A DNA stretch of 64,000 bases from Mycobacterium sp. SMC-4 (GCF_025263265.1 NZ_CP079869.1:3348001-3412000), one strand, 5' to 3'. Numbered from the stretch's first letter, positions 28,575 through 38,380 are shown. Made by a program: numbers and translations. The notes: generated from the letters alone by a model not told the origin.

Positions 28575-30178
28575 CCTCCTCCCCGGTGCTCAGTGTGCAA
28601 GATCTCGGCGTGCGCATCGGATCGCAGACCATCGTCGACAAGGTCTCGTTCCAGGTGCATCGGGAACGTACCGTCGGCATCGTCGGCGAGTCCGGGTCAG
28701 GCAAGACGATGACGGTGCTGGCCGCGACCGGCCTGCTCGATGCGCCGGGGGCCAGGGTGTCGGGCAGCAGCACACTCGCCGGTGACGCGCCCGTCCAACT
28801 CGTCGGCGCCACCCCACGCGTGCTGCGCAGCGTGCACGGCGCCCGGATCGGATTCGTCTTTCAAGACCCCGGCACGTCTTTGAACCCGCTGCTGACGTTG
28901 GAGCGGCAGATCACCGAATCACTGGAGACACACAAGAGGCTGACCCGCCGCGCGGCGACCGCCCGCGCCGTGGAATTGCTCGACGCCGTCGGGTTGCCAG
29001 ACCCGCAGACGCGGTTACATGCCTACCCCCACCAACTCTCGGGTGGGCAACGTCAGCGGGTGATGATCGCGATCGCGTTGGCGTGCGACCCGGAGCTGCT
29101 GATCGCCGACGAACCCACCACCGCGCTGGATGTCACCACCCAGGCCCAGATCATCGAGCTGGTGCGGCGCCTGCAACGCGATTTCGGTACGGCGGTGGTG
29201 TGGATCAGCCATGACCTCGGCGTGATCGGGCAGGTAGCCGACGACGTGACCGTGCTCCGCGACGGCGTCCCGGTCGAACAGGCTGCGATCGATGCCGTAT
29301 TCGACCATCCGCACGCCGACTACACCCGTGATCTGCTGGCTGCCCGGCCGGTGCTCGACCGCCCCGGGCCGGCCCCGGTTGCCTCGATGGAGCCGTTACT
29401 GGAAGTCACCGGCCTCGACGTGGAGTTCTCGGTGTCCACCCCGGTGGGCCGATCAAAGGTGCACGCGGTCAAGGACGTCGCATTCACCGTCCGGCGAGCA
29501 ACCACCATGGGTCTGGTCGGGGAATCGGGGTCGGGCAAATCGACAATCGCGGCGTGTCTGACTGGACTGGTCACACCTGATCACGGCACGGCCACCCTCG
29601 GCGGCATCGACATCCTCGGGGCGAAAGGCCGCGCCGCGAAAGCACTTCGACGACGTATCGGCCTGGTGTTGCAGGATCCGTTCTCGTCGCTGGACCCGCG
29701 TTCACGGGTTGGCACCTCCATCGCCGAGCCGCTGGTGGTGCACCGCCTGACCGACGGCACACAGGCGCGCCGGGCCCGAGTTGCCGAACTGCTCGACCTC
29801 GTCGGGTTGCCGACCTCGTTCGCGCAGCGGTTTCCCCATGAGCTTTCCGGCGGGCAGCGTCAGCGGGTGAGCATCGCCCGTGCCCTGGCGGCCCAACCGG
29901 ACCTGTTGATTCTCGACGAAGCGACCGCGTCTCTGGATGTGTCCGTGCAGGCGCGGGTGCTGGAGTTGCTCGCGCAGCTGCAACGAGAACTCGGCCTGAC
30001 CTATCTGCTGATCGGCCATGACCTCGCGGTCATTCGCCAGCTCAGCCATGACGTGCTGGTGATGCGCAATGGAGCGGTCGTCGAGAATCGGCCGGCCGAC
30101 GATGTGTTCTCGACTCCCGAGCAGGAGTACACCAGGACCCTGCTGGCGGCCGTGCCGCCGGCGCGACCGCGGTCATGA
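28571..30178 (+). CDS. Fused tandem ABC ATPase of the peptide importer (DppD-DppF)
   Basis: This 535-residue protein carries both ATPase domains in one chain. Domain 1 has Walker A GESGSGKT (39-46), signature LSGGQRQR and Walker [13 protein letters not shown]. Domain 2 has Walker A GESGSGKS near 317, LSGGQRQR and [12 protein letters not shown]. Fusion of DppD and DppF is also seen in mycobacteria (Rv3663c type). The operon is therefore complete: binding protein, two permeases, one two-headed ATPase. Substrate is probably short peptides; nickel or opine substrates cannot be excluded. Confidence 0.92.
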   Translation: MTSSPVLSVQDLGVRIGSQTIVDKVSFQVHRERTVGIVGESGSGKTMTVLAATGLLDAPGARVSGSSTLAGDAPVQLVGATPRVLRSVHGARIGFVFQDPGTSLNPLLTLERQITESLETHKRLTRRAATARAVELLDAVGLPDPQTRLHAYPHQLSGGQRQRVMIAIALACDPELLIADEPTTALDVTTQAQIIELVRRLQRDFGTAVVWISHDLGVIGQVADDVTVLRDGVPVEQAAIDAVFDHPHADYTRDLLAARPVLDRPGPAPVASMEPLLEVTGLDVEFSVSTPVGRSKVHAVKDVAFTVRRATTMGLVGESGSGKSTIAACLTGLVTPDHGTATLGGIDILGAKGRAAKALRRRIGLVLQDPFSSLDPRSRVGTSIAEPLVVHRLTDGTQARRARVAELLDLVGLPTSFAQRFPHELSGGQRQRVSIARALAAQPDLLILDEATASLDVSVQARVLELLAQLQRELGLTYLLIGHDLAVIRQLSHDVLVMRNGAVVENRPADDVFSTPEQEYTRTLLAAVPPARPRS

Positions 30179-30190
30179 GAAGGTCAGTGC

Positions 30191-30931
30191 ATGAGCCAAC
30201 TCAGCGGCAAGGTCACGTTGGTCACCGGAGCGTCGGCGGGTTTGGGGGCAGCGACAGCAAGGTTGTTCGCCGAGCGCGGCGCCAAAGTGTTCGGGATCGC
30301 CCGCGATGCCGCGCGCATGGCAGAGGTCTTCGCGGAGTTGCCTGACGCGACGTTCGCATCGGTGGACATTACCTCACCGCAGGCGTGCGCCCAGGCAGTC
30401 GAGGACTGTGTGGCGCACTTCGGCAGGCTCGATGTCCTGGCCAACATCGCCGGCTTTCACCAGATGCGCCACACCGCAACCATGTCCGATGAGGACTGGC
30501 AGACCGACCTCGCGGTGAATCTGACGGGACCGTTCTTGCTGTGCCGCGCCGCGCTGCCGCACCTGTTGGAGACCGGCGGCAACATCGTCAACGTCTCCTC
30601 GATCGCCGGCGTGGAAGGTGAGGTGTACTCGGCCGGCTACTGCGCGGCCAAACACGGCCTGATCGGGCTGACCCGCGCACTGGCCATCGAGTTCACCAAG
30701 GAGCGCCTGCGCGTCAACGCGATCTGCCCAGGAGGCATGCCAACCGCGCAGGCGACGGAGTTCCAGGCGCCGGAGAACGCCGACTGGGACCTGATCATGC
30801 GTATCGCATCGCCGCGTGGGTTCATGGCGACCGAGGACGTAGCCAAGACGATCGCTTTCCTGGCCAGCGACGACGCTGCGGCTATCCACGGGGCGGTGTA
30901 CCGGGTGGACAACGGCAAAGGCGCAGGCTGA
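30191..30931 (+). CDS. Short-chain dehydrogenase/reductase
   Basis: This classical SDR of 246 residues has the cofactor motif TGASAGLGAATA, NIAG, and the catalytic set Ser in NVSSIAG with Tyr-x3-Lys as YCAAK. The C-terminus NGKGAG is short. It begins 12 bp after the importer operon with a weak GAAGG site and may be read with it. The substrate cannot be deduced. Confidence 0.9.
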   Translation: MSQLSGKVTLVTGASAGLGAATARLFAERGAKVFGIARDAARMAEVFAELPDATFASVDITSPQACAQAVEDCVAHFGRLDVLANIAGFHQMRHTATMSDEDWQTDLAVNLTGPFLLCRAALPHLLETGGNIVNVSSIAGVEGEVYSAGYCAAKHGLIGLTRALAIEFTKERLRVNAICPGGMPTAQATEFQAPENADWDLIMRIASPRGFMATEDVAKTIAFLASDDAAAIHGAVYRVDNGKGAG

Positions 30932-31264
30932 TGTAAGTGTGTCCGCCCGCGAACTTTTGGTGACCACCGTTCGCCCATCCCGGCAACATCTACCCGCCAC
31001 TGCCGGACGGCGCTGACGCTGCGCGGAGTACGCATCTGTCCTGATCTAAAGTCTTTACCATGCAATAGCTTTCAGCGTGACTGGCGCTGCTGATGAAGCA
31101 TCTCCGCTGGTTTTGACGAGCGTTGGACGGATCGCCGACACCCCGTCGCATCGGAACTAGTTCGCGCCAGATTGACGCGCTAGCAAATAAATTGGGCTAA
31201 CAGCGACGGTGTTTTTGTGTTACTTTGCTCACACGGGGAGACCACTAAGGAGGGGAAGGCGAAC
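30932..31264. other. Non-coding gap before the acidic-tail secreted gene
   Basis: I see no convincing gene in these 333 bp. The right half is richer in A+T than the surroundings. A TTGACG at 31172-31177 could be a -35 element, though no good -10 sits at the best spacing. A strong ribosome-binding site (TAAGGAGGGG at 31246-31255) closes the gap. Confidence 0.6.
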
Positions 31265-32284
31265 ATGAGTCTTGTAGGTCGCACCGGGGCCGCGATGGCA
31301 GTTGCTGCAGTCACTGGCGCCACGGTTTTGGCTCCACCACCGGATCGGGCCGCGCCTGCTGTCGGCACTGTTGCCGCGTCGACGACGGTCGATCTGACAG
31401 CCTCGTCGCGCACGCTGGCCGGTTGGCCCTGGTTACCGGAACTGCAGTCGTCTTCGCACACCACAGAGAGCTCCTCCACATCTGGCTCATCGACATCGCA
31501 GCCGGTCCTGCAGCAGACCTGGGACCCGGATGAGATCGACCAAACGTTCCTCACCACCGCACTGAACATGCGCGAGGCATTCCGGGGCCTCACCGGCCAA
31601 CTGGGTTACCTCGGACAGCACATGAACATCGCCTACAACTTCGGCGAGAGCATCGTGGCCAGCGCGGTCTTCAACAGCACCGACGTCATGCGCGGCGAGG
31701 GCGTACTGAAGAACTTCGCAGACTTCACCTACGACGTCTTCCTTGCCGCGGTGTTCGTCGTCGTCGACAACCTGTACCTACACATCCCCGGGCTGCCGCC
31801 GATTGTCAGTCTGCCCTACCGCCCACCCGTCGATGCGCCGCCGGGATGGACCCGCCCGATGTCACCGTTCCCGATTTTCTTCTCGATGTCGTCGACTGTG
31901 GCCCCCGAAGCGATCGAGACTGTCGAGTCCGAAGAGCAGCAACGGCGTGACAGTGGTTCGTCGGCGCTTCCCGAAACAGACACCGCCGCAACGGAAGACA
32001 CCGCCGCAACGGAAGACGTTGTCGAAGCAGTGGACAGCGACGACATCCCCGAGGTCAGCAAGGTCGAAACCAAGGTCGAAACCTTGGATGAAACCGACGC
32101 CATCAAGACCCTCGTCAAGGACGTCGTCAAGGATGAGGTCAAGGCCGATGAGAGCACCGAGTCAGCACTGTCGGCTGCCCAACGCGGTTCCGACGACTCC
32201 GAGGCATCGACACCGAGGGCCAAGACGCGCAACGATTCCGGTGAGAAGCGTACGCCTCGCGACCGCCGAGGTGGCGCCGACTAG
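31265..32284 (+). CDS. Secreted protein with acidic low-complexity tail
   Basis: I do not recognise the family with certainty. The 339-residue protein starts with a Sec-type signal (MSLVGRTGAAMAVAAVTGAT) and a Ala/Pro/Ser/Thr-rich linker. A conserved-looking core covers about residues 85-210 (ALNMREAFRGLTGQLGYLGQ, then IPGLPPIVSLPYRPPVDAPP). From about 225 to the end it is an acidic, Glu/Asp/Lys-rich tail with short repeats (TAATED twice, KVETKVET) that is probably disordered. The start follows TAAGGAGGGG. It converges on the DapB-like gene with a 4-bp stop overlap. Confidence 0.72.
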   Translation: MSLVGRTGAAMAVAAVTGATVLAPPPDRAAPAVGTVAASTTVDLTASSRTLAGWPWLPELQSSSHTTESSSTSGSSTSQPVLQQTWDPDEIDQTFLTTALNMREAFRGLTGQLGYLGQHMNIAYNFGESIVASAVFNSTDVMRGEGVLKNFADFTYDVFLAAVFVVVDNLYLHIPGLPPIVSLPYRPPVDAPPGWTRPMSPFPIFFSMSSTVAPEAIETVESEEQQRRDSGSSALPETDTAATEDTAATEDVVEAVDSDDIPEVSKVETKVETLDETDAIKTLVKDVVKDEVKADESTESALSAAQRGSDDSEASTPRAKTRNDSGEKRTPRDRRGGAD

Positions 32285-33354
32285 AGTTTGAACCGGCCGG
32301 CGAACCCACGTAACGGTAGGTCCGCACTGGTGACGATGCCGGGAGGCGCCGCGATGACGGACTTGATCGCGTTGAGCGCCGGCAGCCCGGTGACCGTCAT
32401 CCCGATCGAGGCGAACGCGGTGGGGTCAGACAGGTCCACGCCGGGTTTCGGGAAGATCATGTGCTTGTTGTAGATGTTCGGGTCGCCTTTGATGTGCGTG
32501 ATGTAGCAGCCCTTGATGTCCCAGCTGGGGTCGGTGTAGGGCGTCATCTGCCACTCCAGATGGGTTTCCACCCGCGGGATTCCGTCGACTGTCCCCACGT
32601 ACTTGATGTAATTGCCGCCCAGTGAGCCTTTGGGCAGTTGGTACCAGCCCAGATCGACGTCCTTGGTGCACGCGCCGAGCTCGTATTCGAACTTCACCTC
32701 GTCGAGCTCGAGCCCGAAGCAGTCCGCCATCAACAGCACGCTGTCGGCGAACACCCGGGTGTACTTCTCCAGCTTGCCGGGAATCTCCGGGTCATCGGCC
32801 GGCTGGCCGTAGCCGACCTCGATCCAGGTGTCCTTGGAGTGATGGCACGACACGTCGACCGATTCGATCGTCGTGACGTTCTCGATCTCGGCGACGTCAG
32901 CCGAACACACCACCCCGAGGATCTGGTTGAGACCGGGGTTCATGCCGGTGCCATAGAACGTCGAACCGCCCTTTTCGCAGGCCTCTTGCAGCAGCTGCGT
33001 GACCGGTTTGCCCGAGTGGTGCGGGTGGTTGCGGTCCCGGTGCCAGCCGGTGATCCAGTCGGCGGTGGTGACGATGTCGATGCCGGCTTCCAGGATCTGC
33101 ACATACAGATCCTCGTCGGGGAACACACCGTGGAACGTCAGGACATCGGGCTTGGCGGCGATGATCTCCTCGACACTGCCGGTGGCGGTCACCCCGATCG
33201 GCGCCAGCCCGGCGAGTTCACCGACATCTGCGCCGACCTTCTCGGGCGAGTAACAGTGCACCCCGATCAATTCGAGGTCGGGATGGGTGGCGATTCGTTT
33301 GATCATTTCCGTGCCGACGTTGCCGGTCGCGACCTGAAACACTTTGACTGTCAT
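32281..33354 (-). CDS. DapB-like NAD(P)-dependent oxidoreductase (copy 2)
   Basis: This 357-residue protein is a paralogue of the product at 23406-24488. It has a Rossmann start (VFQVATGNVGTEMIKRIA), the family segment GVHCYSPEKVGADVGELAG and a closing LPALNAIKSVIAAPPGIV. The ATG of MTVKVFQ overlaps the stop of the Rieske gene by 4 bp, so the two enzymes are produced together. A redox step on the same substrate as the oxygenase is the obvious inference; the substrate is unknown. Confidence 0.83.
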   Translation of the reverse strand: MTVKVFQVATGNVGTEMIKRIATHPDLELIGVHCYSPEKVGADVGELAGLAPIGVTATGSVEEIIAAKPDVLTFHGVFPDEDLYVQILEAGIDIVTTADWITGWHRDRNHPHHSGKPVTQLLQEACEKGGSTFYGTGMNPGLNQILGVVCSADVAEIENVTTIESVDVSCHHSKDTWIEVGYGQPADDPEIPGKLEKYTRVFADSVLLMADCFGLELDEVKFEYELGACTKDVDLGWYQLPKGSLGGNYIKYVGTVDGIPRVETHLEWQMTPYTDPSWDIKGCYITHIKGDPNIYNKHMIFPKPGVDLSDPTAFASIGMTVTGLPALNAIKSVIAAPPGIVTSADLPLRGFAGRFKL

Positions 33355-34385
33355 GACATTGCCTCTCTGCGGGCGGCCAAGTCGGCGGCGTTTCCACCTT
33401 TGCCGTCGGGATAGAACTTCATGGCCCACGTCCGGATTGCGGTGAAACCCGCGAGCTCCGAGCCGGCCAACGCGGGCGGGTCCGAATAGCGCTGATGGGA
33501 CCAGATGTGGATGTCCTGGCTGAACTGGCGGATCACCTCGGCGCCGAATTCTGTCGCCTTGGCCTGCGCACGTGCCGGGTCTCGCACGTCTCGATCCGGT
33601 CGGCCGATATAGACCATGAATCGGATATCCGAGGTCGACTCGTCGACGGGGGTGATCGCCGAGATGGTCCGATTGTCGACCATGCCCCAGCTCTTGGTCA
33701 CCGCGATACCGAGTCCGCCGTTGATGGCTTCGACTCCGCTGCCGACATCCTCGATCTTCTGCCCGTCGTCACCTTCGAACGTAATGGTGAAATCGACGTA
33801 GGACACCGGGTCGTCGAAGTCGTGCCGGGTGAACTTCGGCACGATCGGGGTGTTGTGCACATACTTGAAATGCGCGAAGTCCACGCCGTTTTCGAGGACA
33901 TACTGGGGATGCATCTCCAGCCCCTGGCGGAACAACCGCTGCTGCGGGTAATAATCGGCGGCGGTCTTTTCGTCTCCGAAACTGGCGAAGATATCCGGCG
34001 CATCGAAGAATGGTTCTCGGCCCAGGATGTCGTGCCAGATGTAGACCGACTCATTGCGTTCCACGACGGGGTAGGTTTTGATCCGTCGTCCGCGGTTAGG
34101 CCGGTCCTCGTAGGGGATGCACACGTTTCGGCCCTGCTGATTCCATTGCCATCCGTGGAACGGGCATTGCAACACTTCACCTTTGACGGTTCCGCCGAAG
34201 CCCAGGTGTGCTCCGAGGTGCTCGCAGTAGGCATTCATCACGGTCATCTGGCCCGACTCGGACCGCCACGCGACCATCTCCTGGTCGAAGTACTTCATCG
34301 TGTGCACGTCGCCGACGGCGATCTCATCCGACCAGGCAACCTGAAACCATCCGGTCGGCTTCATCGACAGGGGTGGCTTGGCCAT
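33351..34385 (-). CDS. Rieske non-heme iron oxygenase, KshA-like
   Basis: The protein is the terminal oxygenase of a Rieske system. The [2Fe-2S] site is Cys54-x-His56 and Cys74-x2-His77. The mononuclear iron site has the D169-x2-H172-x4-H177 pattern (VDFAHFKYVH). The 344-residue length and the segments match 3-ketosteroid 9-alpha-hydroxylase (KshA) and related enzymes. No reductase (KshB-like) gene is nearby, so it must draw electrons from elsewhere. It is divergent from a TetR regulator, and coupled to the DapB-like enzyme. Confidence 0.88.
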   Translation of the reverse strand: MAKPPLSMKPTGWFQVAWSDEIAVGDVHTMKYFDQEMVAWRSESGQMTVMNAYCEHLGAHLGFGGTVKGEVLQCPFHGWQWNQQGRNVCIPYEDRPNRGRRIKTYPVVERNESVYIWHDILGREPFFDAPDIFASFGDEKTAADYYPQQRLFRQGLEMHPQYVLENGVDFAHFKYVHNTPIVPKFTRHDFDDPVSYVDFTITFEGDDGQKIEDVGSGVEAINGGLGIAVTKSWGMVDNRTISAITPVDESTSDIRFMVYIGRPDRDVRDPARAQAKATEFGAEVIRQFSQDIHIWSHQRYSDPPALAGSELAGFTAIRTWAMKFYPDGKGGNAADLAARREAMS

Positions 34386-34420
34386 GCACGGAGCATAAAC
34401 GAGTGAACGACAGAAACATA

Positions 34421-34431
34421 GTAGGTTCTAC
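34421..34431. promoter_or_regulatory. Short palindrome between Rieske and TetR genes
   Basis: GTAG-GTT-CTAC is a small inverted repeat in the centre of the 69-bp divergent region between the Rieske and TetR genes. The arms are only 4 bp, so support as an operator rests mainly on location. Confidence 0.28.
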
Positions 34432-34454
34432 GAAACTTTGGGTACGCTGCGCAT

Positions 34455-35090
34455 ATGACCGAGGTGCCTGCTACGCGCGTTCGGCGTCCCAACAAGCGCG
34501 GGCAGGCTACTCGCGCCACCATGCTGGAGGCAGCGCTGACCGCACTGGCGTCCGGCGATCCCGCGTCGGTGTCGGCCAACCGCATCGCCAAAGACATCGG
34601 CGCCACCTGGGGCGCGGTGCAGTATCAGTTCGGCGACGCCGACGGCTTCTGGGCGGCGGTGCTGCATCTGACCGCACAACGGCGCGCCGATCTGTTCAGT
34701 GACGTCGGCGCCGACGAGCCGCTGCGCGACCGGGTCACCGCCATCATCGAGACGCTGTATCACGGTCTGGCCGCTCCGGATTCGCGGGCCATCGAGAACC
34801 TGCGCGCCGCTCTGCCCCGGGAGCCCAGCGAGCTCGAACGTCTCTACCCGCAGACTGCCGCGGAACTGTACTCCTGGGGTCAATCCTGGTTGCAGACGTG
34901 CCGAAACGCGTTCGTCGGCTTGGACGTCGACCCTGAACGGGTCCGGGAAGTGGCTGCGCTGATCCCTGGCGCGATGCGCGGCTTGGCCTCCGAACGTCAG
35001 TTGGGTTCCTACGCAGACCTCGACGTCGCCCGCCGCGGTCTGACCAACGCTCTGGTCGCTTACCTGCAGGGCACCGACGACGCTGGCTGA
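34455..35090 (+). CDS. TetR-family transcriptional regulator
   Basis: This 211-residue protein opens with a basic arm and the TetR DNA-binding domain (ATMLEAALTALASGDPASVS, then RIAKDIGATWGAVQYQFGD). A helical effector-binding domain follows. Its helix-turn-helix is of the shorter GATWGAVQYQFG type. It is divergent from the Rieske/DapB-like operon and is the likely repressor of it. Confidence 0.87.
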   Translation: MTEVPATRVRRPNKRGQATRATMLEAALTALASGDPASVSANRIAKDIGATWGAVQYQFGDADGFWAAVLHLTAQRRADLFSDVGADEPLRDRVTAIIETLYHGLAAPDSRAIENLRAALPREPSELERLYPQTAAELYSWGQSWLQTCRNAFVGLDVDPERVREVAALIPGAMRGLASERQLGSYADLDVARRGLTNALVAYLQGTDDAG

Positions 35091-35105
35091 CCGGCCACCG
35101 ACCGG

Positions 35106-37697
35106 TCAGGCGACCAGGCTCAGGGGTGCGCTGACCGCCGTGATACCGACCGCGTCGAATGCCTGCTCGATCGCGGCGACCTGAGCCGAGCTGAAGTTCA
35201 GTGCGCGGCTGGTGTTGACCACCGCGGCCCGGCCTTCGGGAAATTTCGAGGTGGCACCGAGCCGGGACAGCGACTGGTAGAAGACCGTGGCCCACATCTC
35301 GTCGGTGACGCCAATATTGGCCGGGTCGACCATCATCCGGTACACGGCATGGCTGAAGATCGTGCTGTTGATGTGCTCCCCGTAGTTGTCCCCGGAGCCG
35401 GTGTAGCGGTCGTCGTAGTGCGCGCGGTACGGCCCCAACGACGTGCGGATCGACTTCGGGTCGGCGAGGTTGCGGATGGCTCCGAGCAGGGAGTCCTCCC
35501 CGATCAGCCATCGGCCCCGGCCCTGCTTGCCTTCGATCAACATCCCGAGGATGTCGGCGTAGGCTTCGTTGAGCGCTCCGGATTCTCCGTGATACAGCAC
35601 AGGTTTACCGCCGCCGACGACTGAAGTCACCACGGCATGGGTGAATTCGTGTCCCACGATATCCAGCGCCGCTTCCAGGCGGCCCCGGTTGCCGAAGACG
35701 AACTGCTGGGCGATCGGGTCCCAGAACGCGTTGGCGTATGTGCGCGACAGAAGCGGCGCATACCTGATGCTGATCTCGATCAGTGCACCCTTGTCGTCGA
35801 ATGACGTGCGGCCCAGCACCGTGGCGAAGTAGTCGTAGACGGCAGCGGCGTTGGCGTGGGCGGATACCGCGCCGCGGTCCCAGCCCAGCCAGCCGCGGGT
35901 GACCACCCTGCCGGGCAGGGCAGGGCCGGCCAGGCCCCATAGCGGGTAGGACGTCCGATAGGTCGCGATGTTGCGGGTCGTGTCGTACATCTCGCGCACC
36001 ACGTACCACGGTGTCCTGCGCATCGTGGTGTTGATGGCGCGGTAGTCACCCAGCCAGTCCCGGGCATATCCGGTGACCTCGAAGGCCGACGCGGCGGTAT
36101 TGGTGACGATGACTTCGCCGACGTAGGGCCCGTCGGCGTGGAAGACCACCACCGCGCCCGACGGCACCAACATGTGGCGAGCGGAACGTTCGACCACCAC
36201 ACGCCACGCCAACCGCGGATTGTCGTCGTCGAGTGCGTAGATGATCAGTTCGGAACTGCGCAGCGACTTTTCCGGGTACCGGGCGCGGATGAGGCGGCGG
36301 ATCTCGTCGGCCTCGTCCAGAGTGGCGTCGGGCGTGACGCCGAAGCTCTCCCCCACCCCGCGATAGTTGTTGAACAGGCCCGTCACCGCGCCGTGGATAT
36401 CGGTCACCAGAATCACGTCGCTGCCGATGACCTCGATGCCGGCCACGAATTCCGTGACCCGATAGATGATCTCGGCCGTTGACCCGACACCGACCCTGCT
36501 GGTCGTGATGTGGGCGGTCCGAGCGAAGTGCTCCGCGATGCCGAGGGTCGCAGCCATGTCGTTGAGTACGGCGGCGGCGTCGGCAGCACTGCCGACTTTG
36601 CGGTCGGTGAATCGTCCGTCGATGGCCTTGACCCGCCCCTTGGCGTCGGTAACGACCGCCACCTCGTTCAGATCGGCGGGCGCGATGTTCCCGGCGATGC
36701 TCACCACCACCCGGGTGGGGACGGCCAGGCCGAGCGCGCCGAGCAGGCCGTGCACGTGGAACGGATTGCCGACGGTGTCGTCGATGGTCACCGTGAACGT
36801 GTCAGCGCGACCCGACCCGTCCGGGATGTAGGTGAACCCGCCGACGCCGTCGAGCACGACCGTGCCGTACTTGGGGCCCGCGTGCAGCGAATACGTCAGA
36901 GCGACATCGTCGTAGTCGACAGCGTTGAGGGCGCCGGTGACGGTGCCGTCGGGCCCCGGGCCGGACGTGGTGACCTCGGAGCGGGGCCGCTGGTTGTTCC
37001 AGGTGTACTGGCTCTGGCGCACCGCCAGCCACAGCGCCTCCAGCACCGACGAGACCGGGCTCGCGGGCAGCGGTAGGCCGTCGGCGAACCGGCCGAGTCC
37101 GACCCAGGTCAGGGTGTCGGTCACGATGCTGGCAACGGTGACCGGGCGGGCACTGACCACGCTGCGCAACGTCACCGTGCCGGCGCCCGGCGGCGCCTCG
37201 GCAAGAGTCTGCGCGGACGGCAGCGCAGCTGCAGTCTGCTCGTCGGAGTGGGTGGCCGGCGCCTCGTCTGCCGGTGTGACCGGCGCCGGTCGCTCGACGG
37301 GGCCGGCCGACTCGGATCGCTCCTCGGTCAGCGAATCCTTGTCGGCGTGATTCCGCCACCGCCACGTGAACTCGTTGTCGGTACCGCGGACGTCACCGCG
37401 GGCGGCCGCGCGTGCGCTGCGGCGATCGTCGATGCTGCGGGATCTGTCGGTGTCGCCGCTCTTGGCGCCCCGCGGCGTGCGCTCGGCGGGCGCGGCGTCG
37501 GCCGTCGACGGTGCGGAATCCGCTGTTGACGTCGCCGATCCCGAAGCCTCTGCGGACCCTGGCGACCCCGAGGAGTCCGACGGCGACCCAGCGGCAACCG
37601 GTGCGCCCGCGAGAACCCCCACGCCGATTCCCGCTGCGACCAGACCGGAGCCGAGGATCCGCCACCGCTCACCCGGGTGTCGCACACCGCTGGTCAC
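35106..37697 (-). CDS. Exported M4-type zinc metallopeptidase with cadherin-like domain
   Basis: The 863-residue protein starts with an export signal (basic residues, then ILGSGLVAAGIGVGVLAGAP). A long Ser/Ala/Pro-rich linker follows to about residue 190. A VCBS/cadherin-like unit is at about 250-325 (DDVALTYSLHAGPKYGTVVL, GGFTYIPDGSG). An FTP/PepSY-type propeptide covers ~335-500. The peptidase domain has HEFTH at 683-687 and the third zinc ligand Glu711 in GALNEAYAD, the thermolysin (M4) pattern. It begins with GTG. An extracellular or cell-wall protease is likely; the substrate is unknown. Confidence 0.85.
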   Translation of the reverse strand: MTSGVRHPGERWRILGSGLVAAGIGVGVLAGAPVAAGSPSDSSGSPGSAEASGSATSTADSAPSTADAAPAERTPRGAKSGDTDRSRSIDDRRSARAAARGDVRGTDNEFTWRWRNHADKDSLTEERSESAGPVERPAPVTPADEAPATHSDEQTAAALPSAQTLAEAPPGAGTVTLRSVVSARPVTVASIVTDTLTWVGLGRFADGLPLPASPVSSVLEALWLAVRQSQYTWNNQRPRSEVTTSGPGPDGTVTGALNAVDYDDVALTYSLHAGPKYGTVVLDGVGGFTYIPDGSGRADTFTVTIDDTVGNPFHVHGLLGALGLAVPTRVVVSIAGNIAPADLNEVAVVTDAKGRVKAIDGRFTDRKVGSAADAAAVLNDMAATLGIAEHFARTAHITTSRVGVGSTAEIIYRVTEFVAGIEVIGSDVILVTDIHGAVTGLFNNYRGVGESFGVTPDATLDEADEIRRLIRARYPEKSLRSSELIIYALDDDNPRLAWRVVVERSARHMLVPSGAVVVFHADGPYVGEVIVTNTAASAFEVTGYARDWLGDYRAINTTMRRTPWYVVREMYDTTRNIATYRTSYPLWGLAGPALPGRVVTRGWLGWDRGAVSAHANAAAVYDYFATVLGRTSFDDKGALIEISIRYAPLLSRTYANAFWDPIAQQFVFGNRGRLEAALDIVGHEFTHAVVTSVVGGGKPVLYHGESGALNEAYADILGMLIEGKQGRGRWLIGEDSLLGAIRNLADPKSIRTSLGPYRAHYDDRYTGSGDNYGEHINSTIFSHAVYRMMVDPANIGVTDEMWATVFYQSLSRLGATSKFPEGRAAVVNTSRALNFSSAQVAAIEQAFDAVGITAVSAPLSLVA

Positions 37698-37996
37698 GCT
37701 GACCCCCCGTTTCGCCGCGCCGCGCCCCTGAAAGTGCCGTAGCGAGCAAACTTACCTCAGTATCGCCGCCAGGGAGGCCGCTCCGCTGAATCGGTGGCTG
37801 CGCTCTCCGGCCGTAGCGGTCGGAGACCGACAGCCAGGGCTGGGACCTGGGCAAAGTCGGCTGATCCCCTTCGGCGTCGCCCGTGCCACGAACGTCGCCG
37901 GCAGGGCCCGGCGTCGCGGCGCGACCGCGACCGACCCCTTTCGGCAATATCGCCGCGATGCCCCAACCGATATCCGCGGGCATCGGTGCATCGGGC
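37698..37996. other. Non-coding gap between metallopeptidase and cupin genes
   Basis: Open frames on both strands here are Arg/Pro-rich with no recognisable domain or start signal, and I read the stretch as non-coding. The promoter of the metallopeptidase gene must lie at its left edge. I see no clear terminator for the cupin gene. Confidence 0.55.
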
Positions 37997-38356
37997 CTAC
38001 CCGATTGCTTCGCGGGTGCCAGGGACGACCGTCAACAGGATCACCGAGTCCTCGAGCACATCGAGACTGTGTCGCTCGAGCGGGAGCAGGATGTACTCGC
38101 CGGCCGACAGCTCGGCCGACCCGTGCTGCGCCTGCAGACGGACCCGCCCGCGCAGCACCTGAAGTGTTGCCTCACCGGGGCTTTCGTGCTCGTCGAGACC
38201 GTGGCCGGCGGCCAGGGCGATCAGGGTCTGCCGCAGGGAATTCTCCTGGCCGCTGTACACCGTGTGGCCGGACCGACCCGAGTTGGCCGTGCGAGCCTGC
38301 TCGAGCTGCTTGTCGGCGAGCTCATTCAAAGAGATGACATCCACGTGCCGTTTCAC
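37997..38356 (-). CDS. Small cupin-domain protein
   Basis: This 119-residue protein is a single double-stranded beta-helix of the cupin_2 type. The HGLDEHESPGEATLQVLRG motif supplies His and Glu metal ligands, and ELSAGEYILLPLERHSLDVL the second cupin motif. It probably binds a metal; the reaction, if any, is unknown. The start is ATG. Three CACCGGTG palindromes lie 25-53 bp upstream of it. Confidence 0.83.
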   Translation of the reverse strand: MKRHVDVISLNELADKQLEQARTANSGRSGHTVYSGQENSLRQTLIALAAGHGLDEHESPGEATLQVLRGRVRLQAQHGSAELSAGEYILLPLERHSLDVLEDSVILLTVVPGTREAIG

Positions 38357-38380
38357 CGTCCTTCATCGTCGTTGGTTTGC

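Noticed and set aside
37669..38162. Overlapping open frames on both strands between the metallopeptidase and cupin genes
   Set aside because: Arg/Pro-rich composition, no start signal and no recognisable domain; treated as non-coding.
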